From positions 1,673,501 through 1,737,500 of the forward strand of contig JABELC010000008.1 in assembly GCA_028455995.1 (NCBI GenBank): a stretch of DNA of 64,000 nucleotides. The letters run 5' to 3'. Position 1 is the first letter of the stretch. Each line of letters starts with the position of its first letter. The notes under the pieces were generated by a model. The model was not told the origin of the DNA. It saw only the letters and a list, made by a program, of their open reading frames with translations, and did not search any database. Shown in pieces: positions 55,687-64,000 of the stretch. The translations under genes and the position numbers were made by a program. Source of the stretch: Scleromitrula shiraiana (lineage: Eukaryota; Ascomycota; Leotiomycetes; Helotiales; Sclerotiniaceae).

Positions 55687-58600
55687 CTCCCTCTAAAATT
55701 GACATTTTATGCCATTTGATCATGTTTGCTGTTGAGGAGGTATACATCATTATGGGGCAAAATGATGATGTTCACGATTGTGATGTTACCCTCGTACCAG
55801 AAGATCCAATTATGAACTGAAGCGTTGGAAAAGCAATGGTTGTTATGGTATATGGGAATCACTGGAAATGGAACAGTTGAAGAGGATGGAAGAGCGTAAA
55901 GCCTTTCCTGCTGAGTGTGAGGCACTTATAGGAGATGGTGAGTTATTCTTTTGCAATATGCCAATCAATGCTAATATATTTTCGATAGTTTATAGAATTT
56001 TCACTAGCGATGAAACCGATGCCCTACCGGAAGTTCGTGACCTTTCGTTTTGGAAGGTTCCCAAAGTTCGATATATGGAGGCAATATCTCATTCGAATCG
56101 AATCGGTTTTTCTTTATTCGTTGCCTAGGGTATATATTCAAGCTTTCATTGGTCACTCATACCAGAAACAATACAATAAGAGTCATTACGCTTGTTATGT
56201 CATTCATATAGGTTATTATCAATCATCTTCAACGCATCAGTCCATCATATCAGCATTTTTCGATTTATATACGTTCAAAACAGATATGATTTTTGTGTGA
56301 TTGATTTCGCGCATAGTTTAATATTTTTACGTGAACTCCACTCCCTCTTCTAGTATCATTGTAAACCACGAACAACAATAACTTCACCTAATAATTATAC
56401 TCTTACTGCTTTTTTTGCGTCCAATGTACTGGGTACGAGTACATGGTCTGAAGCCTTACAGGAAATTATCTAAAACTGCAAAAGTTTGTTGTATTCCTTT
56501 GTGATTAGGTTTCTGAAGAGCTAAATGTATTCTTCAAACTCAAACTTGCAACGTCATCTAGATCTGCGTAACACCTATCTCTGTTTTTCTGTATACAAAA
56601 AGAATCAAATATAGTTAGACGTAGCGGGGTAATTAGTCTCGCTTAACCGAACTGCTAGTGCAGCGACGTGCCAGTGTGTGTCTTCACGAATAATTACTTT
56701 CATTTTCTAGCTTTCCTACATTCTATAAATAGTCACTCAATATTCTATAATATGAGACTGCAATGTATGAATAAAATTTTTCCTGTCACGTTGTCTAATT
56801 CCTTCGTTCAGAATCAAAATCAGGAAATCGCGATGCGAGTCATCACTTGCTTAGTAATCTTACTCATCACCATGTCAAACGAATTACTTCGTTTACAATC
56901 ATCACACCCCTCATCAATTTATAAAGTCAACATATTGAGACCAATGAAACTTGTTTTTATCATCGTCCATAAATGTTTTTCGCCTGTTTGCAGTCTGATC
57001 TAGGTGCATGTAACCTAAATAACCATCATTACTATGGCACTGAGATTGGTTTGGCTGCGAGTATGATCTGCATGAATGTGTCCACAACGGTATATATTTA
57101 ATTGGACTACAGCAATGCAGTAGATTCTTAATATATCGACAACGAAACCTTGTCTTAACCAACCACAATTCTGTGGAAAACCACAAATCTTCCACACAAA
57201 CTCAAGAAGAAAAACTTCTTGATATTAGTTCAGATAACGCCTTGGAGCTATTCATGTTTCATAATGTCGGTCGCTCATGTTTTTCCTGCTTAGCTCTGCT
57301 CGATAAGAGGTTTGAAATCTTTTATATCCTCAAGCAATCCATCTCCGAGCTAAAGTTTGATAGAAATTCACTATAGCGGAGGGTTCTTTTCCTTTTGACT
57401 GATGGAGATGGTGCGGGGTATAAGTGAGGGGTAGCGTACTACTAATCCAATTCTCAACCCCAATTGAGTGGAGTCTTCTGGATAAGATGAAAGAATTCAC
57501 AATGTGAATTGATAGAATATGTACGAGTCAGTGTAAGTGCAATGAGGGAGTTACATGTTCTAGCTGCTTCCTGAGTTACTTCAAATTGTTGACGCTCAGA
57601 AACGAACATATGAGAAAAGAGGTTGATGGTTCAGGTCTGATTAGTCAGCATCTTGGAAGCTCTTATAACCCTCGACGTTACCTAGTTTTAGATCAACAAC
57701 TTCAACAATACAACTACAATTACTCCATACTAGTTTCTCTATTTTCTATATGGTTCTCAAATTTTCTGTGCTATACTTAGGTTTCGTATTTACACGATAT
57801 TTTTGGGGGGTGGAGGCGAGGTATTATGAAGTTTTACGGTCGTCATTTGATTATCGTTTTGTTGTTGTCGTTTTAGCTACTTGTTGTCGCTATTTACCAA
57901 CATTGGAGAACCTGACGTGAATAAACACCCTGGATACCTAAGTGAATGGCTACAAGCAAGTTACTTTAATATCATTCACCAAATTTATTAGACCATGGCA
58001 AGGAAGATATGCTAAGCATTTGGAGCTATCTGCTTTTTCTCCAACATTGGATCACTCTCTCAGCCTTTGTTACCATTGGCTAATTGAAACGCATGGCCTT
58101 GGTTAAATTGAAAATCGGGTAGACCAATAAGTGGAGGGTTTTATACAGCAAGTTGACAGTTGATTTTTTTACCCTGCAGTTTGGTAATTCTACTTGATAT
58201 GGATCGTTATTGTGAATTATATCAAGATCTCTGCTGTTGTGTTGCAGTATTATAGCTATGCGTTGGTGACATATTCAAGGCAGAGAATACAAGAACAACG
58301 CAGGTATCTCCCATGTATGATAGCAATCTATGGCTGTAACATACAATACAATATCAAAAACCCACACTTACCGGTCTGAATCGTACAGCTATCTTGCAGA
58401 GATTTCTTCTACTCTAATGTTGTCATTATCTCTACGTAAATTTGTCATTGTTGAATTCTAACTATACATAGGACACATTTTATGATCCCATTGGAACAAG
58501 GTTTTATTCGACCTTGGAACACACTTGCGTAAGCTTCCGGCTGGTAAGATTGTTTGATACCTTGAAAATACCAGCGTATTTATTACCTTTTTCAATTTAT

Positions 58601-60686
58601 ATACCAAAATAGTTTCAATCCGAGGTTGTGAGTTCAGGTCTTTTACGTCTAGATATGATCCTATGATTGAATCTGGCATAGTTCACATGACTCACAATAT
58701 CTTTTCCAACTTTGGAGTGGGTTTCTCAAGGCTAGAAGTAGGAGGTAAACGTGCGGAGAAACAACGAACATTAATAGCCGAAGGAAGCCAAACTGGAAGT
58801 GTGTGAACGCGGTATTATAAAATCTCGCATGCTAATTCCTTTGATTAGTTCGTTCTTTTTGATATCCTCAATCCCCAAATGAGGGTTATTCAAGCTTAGG
58901 CGTTACTCCATGGTTCTATCTCTCCATCTAGGTTATATTTTGATCTCTGCTACTAGAATTCTTGAATATTTTTGAATGAATCTAAAGGTTGAAAGTTTCA
59001 AAATGCGAATGGTATATTCACAATATACACAATTGGCTTGAGTATGCTTGTATCTTGACAAAGATGCAAAACCTGATACAAACACCCGAAGAAGAAAGCT
59101 TGGAATCTTCAAGGACATATCGTTGGACAAAATATTCAAGTTCCCACCAGCCCAATATTCCACACACAGAATATCTCCATCGAATGCCTCAAGTGATCCC
59201 ATAATAAAGTATAAATACAACCAGCCCATTACTAGATTATTTGCACTCTCAGCTCACTACCAATGACCAGTACTGGGATAAAAGTCTGAGGAAACAAAGT
59301 TTCAACAATCCTATCAATTTATTAGTCCATTCACTGCGTTCAACGATACTCTTTGACAGCCCTTTTCAGTAGGTTCAAAGGGCTGTTCAGAGGTTACAGA
59401 TAGTAGAGTAATAACATAATGTTTCTGAAAGTTAACGAAGATGTCGTGAAAAGATTGGCAGTAATTCATACACTCCAAAAAAATCCAAATTCCCATCACT
59501 GACACCAACAATTCCCCTCCAATAATCTATATCGCGATGATATCTGTACCGTCAAAACTTCCTAATCATTGTCTTTTATAATCCTCTACCGTCGTTCATC
59601 AACATAAATATCACCATCACATGCTCATAACCCATAAAACCCCGGTCAAGATGGCATTCTCATCCAACTGAACTAAACAGATTTTGCCACCAACAGGAAC
59701 TTGCTGTTCTCTCAAACTTAATGGTGATGCAGAAAAAAGTCGGTGTTGTTGAGGAGGAGTATTTATATTACTCTCGGTACTTTGGGATAGGTCAGTCAGC
59801 AATAGCGCGGGATTATTCAATACTTTGTAGACAAAAACCAGTGAATGGTAAGAAAGTCCGAAGATTGTGGATCACTACGGAACGGAAGTTCGAATCACGG
59901 ATATAAAAAGGAAGGTTTGGAGTGTATCTTTCATTACTAAAGATTTTGAACGCAAACGTCGAAGCAAATATTTATGGGACAACGCATTTCACATGACGTT
60001 ACTTAGATTTTTACCATCTTGAATGATATTCCAATACCAACTTTGAAATCCTGATGTATTTTACACTAAATCGACAATCATATCAAGCGGCGACAATGAT
60101 TATATCCCAGCTGTAATCGGAATCTAACAATCAAGAAGAGCTATATAAAGAGAATGTATTGTTTAATGATAACAATGATAACAATCAAGACATTGAAGTT
60201 TTAACATCTAAATTTCTATAACCGATCTCCCGTATCTTTAAAGGCCTCCATATAGATACAAAAGTATCAAGATTCCTTGAATTTTGATATTCCACAGCTT
60301 TTAACTATTCTTTGAAGCTAGGAATGGACTGGACAGGGTGAGATTTATATACTCTATGGTAGGAAAAATCTGGTGAATAATTTACATTTGAAAAAGAACT
60401 TAAACCAATATTCACTTTATAGTTTTTTATTCGACTCTGGTTGTTCAAATATGAACTTGTTATTCAGTTAAGTAGAGACACTACTATAATTTTGGGTTAC
60501 ATGCCTGTTCTGATATGTAGGTAATGGATAGTAAGAATAATAAGATAGGTATAAGAATCCAAGAATCGAAACTCTGTGTATTCAAACAATTTCTATACAA
60601 GAACTCTGCCCACCATTCAGAGAGTCCCACAATCATACCCAGAACTCATGCTATATTAAAAGCATTCAAGCCTAATCCTATCCCAA
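55687..60686. other. Five-kilobase stretch without a supported gene
   Basis: Frames here are short, unspliceable by eye and without domains. The composition is AT-rich but not as extreme as the two elements. The region may hold decayed genes following the 2EXR remnant. I found no tRNA, inverted-repeat element or LTR. Confidence 0.4.
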
Positions 60687-62264
60687 TCAACACATCCGCC
60701 AAACCCCCGCATCAACCCTCCATCCCCAATAATCCTCCTTTCCCCCTTTAACCGGCATCAAAAACGGCCACGGACACCTCCTAATCACATACCCTTCCAA
60801 CAACTTCGCAAAGGCACAATCCATCCCCTTTACCTCATCCCACTCAAAATCATATATATTATTCCTATCATCATAAGTAAGGAGTTCGAATTTCTTCAAC
60901 TTCAAATCATCCCTCAGACAAGTAAGGAAATCCTTCCATTCAAATCTAGTCATGGAATTCCAACCACTTCCGGCACCAACCCCGGAACCGCCGCTCAGAT
61001 GGAGATTTTTCAGAGTGGAGCGGTGACGACGGAGGAAATTTAAGAGGAGAGGTCCAGGATTGTCTGTTTGATGGAGACGGAGACATTCGAGGTGGGGGAG
61101 GGTGATTTCGTAGAAATGTGTTTGCCATGCTGATTGGAATTCGGGGGTCATGTTGATATTCATAACGAACATTAGGTCTAATTTTCGGAGACGGCTGGTA
61201 GCTACTAGAAGTGAAGTAATTCTTGACGCTACTAGTTTGTCTTGCCATGAAGTAAATCCATAATCCCAAAATGCGATCGATAGTTGCTCGACGGGGGCAA
61301 CTATATGTGATAGAGATTTATAGGGCAGACCCGGATTTTCGGATAATAGACAGAGTCGATGGAGAGAAGGTTGTTGTGGAATAAAGGGCGGGCTTCCTAG
61401 TTCTTGAGATGACAAACAATCCATGGGCAGGCAATCTAATTCGAGTGATGAGAGTGAAGTATTGGCTGCATTAATGGCCGCCATGATTGAAGTATAATAC
61501 CATTGAGATAAATCATCCGCCATGAACTATTGGGTTAAATATCAGTATTTTGAACTTTCAGAAATCAAACAAAATGAATTCTAGTACAAAAGAATAGTAT
61601 GAAACACAAGACAACCAGCAGACATAACATCAAAGAATATATAGTAAAAATAAGATAGAAATCTCACATGCGTTCTATCCTCCTCAATGGTAGAATTCCA
61701 ATTAGGAATCCACGTACTCCCAAACCCATCCTCCTTAAGCGGAAACCCCAAACTCGTAACAACCAGCCTCCTCAAATTTCCCAACCGACCAAAAGCCTCC
61801 GCCAAATCAACCGGATCACAATACCCCGGCTCATTAGCAATTCTTCTTCTGAGTATCTCCCTCGCATCGGAGAAATAAAATGTCCATTTTCTCGCGTTGC
61901 TGGAATCGAGAAAGATTATTAGTTTTTTGATGGTGGATGCGAGATGGGGGTGGGAGGAGACGAGGAGGAGTCGTTCCATGTCGGGGGGTTGGCTGTGCGG
62001 GTGAAGTTTGAATCCGTCGCGGAAGAGACGTGGGGTTCCGGATTGGGACCAGGTGAGGGAGGTGAGGCGGAGGGAGAAGGTGTCGGCGAGGGAGAGATAC
62101 TCGAAGATGTGGGTTTTTAGCTCGGTGGGGAGGTCAATGGTTCTGGGTGGGGGAACATCTTTGGTGATTTCTGGGGGGCCATCTTGAGCTTTAGAGAAGG
62201 TAAATAGCTGGTTCTCTGGGGAAGGGTCGAGAGCAGAAGCATCAGGTTCGGATTGCGTCGCCAT
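60687..62264 (-). CDS. F-box protein (478 aa)
   Basis: Likely an SCF ubiquitin-ligase adaptor. Two exons fit, 61668-62264 and 60687-61526, with a 141-nt phase-0 intron (GTGAGA...CAATAG). The F-box begins at about residue 43 (IDLPTELKTHIFEYLSLADT) and continues FSLRLTSLTWSQSGTPRLF, matching LP-x-E-L-x-x-x-I-F-x-x-L. Downstream is a leucine-rich, LRR-like region (LGNLRRLVVTSLG; TSLSSLELDCLP; SRLRKLDLMF; LPHLECLRLHQTD; STLKNLHLSGG) that would select the substrate. The N-terminal about 40 residues are polar. The chosen ATG (MATQSEPD) is the first after an upstream stop-prone, hydrophobic stretch that looks non-coding. The substrate is unknown. Fungal F-box/LRR proteins of this type are numerous and fast-evolving. 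Confidence 0.78.
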
Positions 62265-63112
62265 GAGAGATATCGTAAATATCAGATGAATCCAACACAA
62301 ACTCAGAAATCAGAAAAATAAAGGAATGTTGAATATGAACAGCAAGTCAAACTGAAAGAAAACTAACAATACTAGGACTATGGGATACATGTAGGCGAAG
62401 AAAAGTCGATACAAAAGAGGTGGTGGTAGGAAAAGATATAGAAATGAATTCAAAAGGTAGATTTTTGAAGATAATTAAGTATAACATCGTGAACGAAAAT
62501 TATGGAGGAGAAGGAAGGCACGACCGAGAATTTGGTTCATTTGATTCACGCATCCTTTCCAATCCATTGTTGCACCCAATGGATGAATAGATAACAACGA
62601 TTCCTGAAATTCCAGATTGAGAAGAAACTTTTAGAACCAAAAGTAGACGATCTATACAAATCAACAGCATCTTGGAATTCCTTGCTCAGAGAGTATATGT
62701 AGTTGTTCACCATATGTCTCTCTGAAAAATGATCATTGATGCCTTGCACCATTAAACTAACATTAAAAAACACAACCACAAACGTTTTGGAACGACAAAT
62801 GAAAAACAGGTAATAGAGAGCTTCAAATTCAATAATTTCTCTAAGAACTGTACATCCCAAATGGTATAATTTCGAGACGAATATCGATCGTTCAAACCTC
62901 CATAAACGCCAATACTCATACAACCCAACTAAATTCGATTCATTCGATCCAATACAATTCAATTCCACTCAGTTCAAATCCAATCCCATTCATCTATTAA
63001 TGATCCAAACTGCAAAATAATACCCCATAAATCCCCCCGAAAGTGATCCCACAAAATTCCCCCATACCAGCCTTAAATTCCCACCATCCCCTCGACTCCC
63101 TGCCTTCCCTCC
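62265..63112. other. Intergenic, nothing clear
   Basis: This region lies upstream of the F-box gene and downstream of the Cys-rich-tail gene. The frame at 62546-62968 (-) has no domain. I see nothing else. Confidence 0.45.
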
Positions 63113-63559
63113 CTACATAACAACGCACGCACAACAACAACAAGCACACATACCCGCGCAACACCCCAGCGCAACATCATCCGCATTATGTTTCTTCTGC
63201 GCCTGCACCGGATCCTGCTGCACATAAACCACTCTTTCCCCATTCCCTCCATTCCCTCCATTATTGCCATTCTTGCCATTCTTGCCATCCCCATTAACAG
63301 AAATCGGCTGAACAGGCGCCTGATAATTATTATCATACACCTGGCCTTGAACAGGATGATCAGATTGATAATAAGCAGGCGGAGCATTGGCAATATCGCT
63401 TGGTTGGCGATCCCAGTGCGAATGATGAGGAGGTTGTTGACTCGACATTTTGATATGGGAGGGGGGTGAGTTTGCGTAGTGATGGTAGATTTGACCTTGT
63501 TGTTGATATTGTTGTTGCTGTGAGTTTGTATTTGAACTCGAATGTTGAAAATATGACAT
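63113..63559 (-). CDS. CYSTM-like cysteine-rich tail protein (148 aa)
   Basis: A small single-exon protein with a low-complexity N terminus rich in Gln, Asn, Tyr and Pro, then a Gly/Asn repeat (GKNGNNGGNGGNGE), ending in a cluster of eight cysteines (ADDVALGCCAGMCACCCC followed by ACVVM). This matches the CYSTM layout (polar Q/P/Y-rich region plus a C-terminal Cys-rich membrane segment), a family linked to stress tolerance and plasma-membrane attachment, in which the cysteines may be palmitoylated. I chose the ATG at 63559 (MSYFQ). The internal ATG at 63448 (MSSQQPPHH) is equally likely and would give a 111-aa protein. The Gln-run upstream of it is encoded by a TTG array on the plus strand. 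Confidence 0.65.
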   Translation of the reverse strand: MSYFQHSSSNTNSQQQQYQQQGQIYHHYANSPPSHIKMSSQQPPHHSHWDRQPSDIANAPPAYYQSDHPVQGQVYDNNYQAPVQPISVNGDGKNGKNGNNGGNGGNGERVVYVQQDPVQAQKKHNADDVALGCCAGMCACCCCACVVM

Positions 63560-64000
63560 GTAAATTAAATGCAACGATCGATGTAGGGCGAGGGTATATT
63601 TGAAGTCGAATTTAATTTGCAGTGCCTTGTCCTGTGCACGTTGTTTGCACAGCCTGATGACTGCGGTTGGTTGTTTGTTTGAAACTTTGAGGTTTATGAA
63701 TCACTTCCCAACTCGAATTATATTCTTTGACTCGTTCTTCTCTTTTTTTCCCCCTTCTTTTTTTGGAATATGATTCAACCCTATTATGAATCCAATCACC
63801 AATTAATCGACTCGTTTTCACCAATCCAACGCGATATAATCCAACGCGATACGATCCAACGAAACGAAACGAAACGAAACAATTTAATCCAAACCCCAAA
63901 ACCTTACAATTTTCCTTCCCATTCGCAAGACAATCAAACAATCAAACTTCTTTCTTACTTTCTTCCTTTCTTCCCGCGACAAAAATCAAAAATCAAAAAT
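63560..64000. other. Upstream sequence with pentamer/tandem repeats
   Basis: This should be the promoter of the Cys-rich-tail gene. Near 63825-63880 the sequence AATCCAACGCGATA is tandemly repeated and passes into a CGAAA pentamer array (four to five units). The long minus-strand frame here reads through the repeat and is not credible. Confidence 0.5.

Noticed and set aside
58933..59229. Minus-strand 98-codon frame
   Set aside because: No motif. It sits in a 5-kb stretch with no consistent coding signal.
63612..63941. Minus-strand 109-codon frame
   Set aside because: Reads through tandem repeats (CGAAA and AATCCAACGCGATA units) and has no domain.
1..64000. CRISPR arrays, tRNA genes, rRNA genes, LTR retrotransposons
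   Set aside because: I looked for regular spacer-repeat arrays, tRNA T-loop and acceptor patterns, rRNA-like conserved blocks and long direct terminal repeats, and found none I could support by eye.

Overview
The window looks like nuclear DNA of a filamentous ascomycete. Its genes carry short introns (about 46-150 nt) with GT...AG ends and CTAAC/CTGAT-like branch points. It has intact fungal housekeeping genes (Med6, the DEAH helicase Dhr1/Ecm16, Trs120/HypA, a Pac3-like proteasome chaperone), fungal accessory families (Fig1-like membrane protein, NCS1 permease, STAND/TPR protein, NPP1-like secreted protein, 2EXR/F-box proteins), and two almost pure A+T inserts whose copies differ by C/T and G/A transitions, as repeat-induced point mutation (RIP) would leave. 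A plant-associated leotiomycete such as Sclerotiniaceae is my best guess. That is inference from gene style, not proof.

Layout. 0-6.8 kb: a small membrane/coiled-coil gene, a Fig1-like gene (-) and med6 (+). 7.9-14.1 kb: an NCS1 permease (-), a 2OG-Fe(II) oxygenase (+) and a Pac3-like chaperone (-). 14.5-15.0 kb: a 2EXR/DUF7730-like ORF. 17.6-18.5 kb: an AT-rich element with perfect terminal inverted repeats, just upstream of the 1220-aa dhr1 helicase gene (+). 22.6-23.7 kb: a seven-exon short-chain dehydrogenase. 24.1-25.1 kb: a second AT-rich element that is one long inverted repeat. 25.2-27.1 kb: an MFS transporter pseudogene with two early stops and a roughly 120-bp insertion bounded by 8-bp direct repeats. 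27.8-31.0 kb: an O-fucosyltransferase-like type II membrane protein and a secreted MRJP/yellow-like protein. 31.9-32.6 kb: a broken BAHD-type acyltransferase. 34.3-40.8 kb: a 2084-aa DUF7708-like/NTPase/TPR STAND protein. 41.5-42.4 kb: a secreted NPP1-like protein (-). 43.6-45.1 kb: a GH5 cellulase pseudogene. 45.9-50.3 kb: trs120 (-). 51.1-53.3 kb: a coiled-coil protein and a protein with a C-terminal Zn2Cys6 motif (both -). 55.0-60.7 kb: a 2EXR pseudogene followed by a 5-kb stretch in which I can support no gene. 60.7-63.6 kb: an F-box protein and a CYSTM-like Cys-rich tail protein (both -).

There is no operon-like or obvious biosynthetic cluster. The interest lies in conserved housekeeping genes lying among decayed accessory genes and mutated transposon remnants. 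The best candidates for something little described are the large STAND/TPR protein (a fungal NLR-like molecule), the long-inverted-repeat element, and the small insert with 8-bp direct repeats. Introns were placed by eye from splice signals and frame continuity. Where exon lengths close the frame exactly I am fairly confident of the models.
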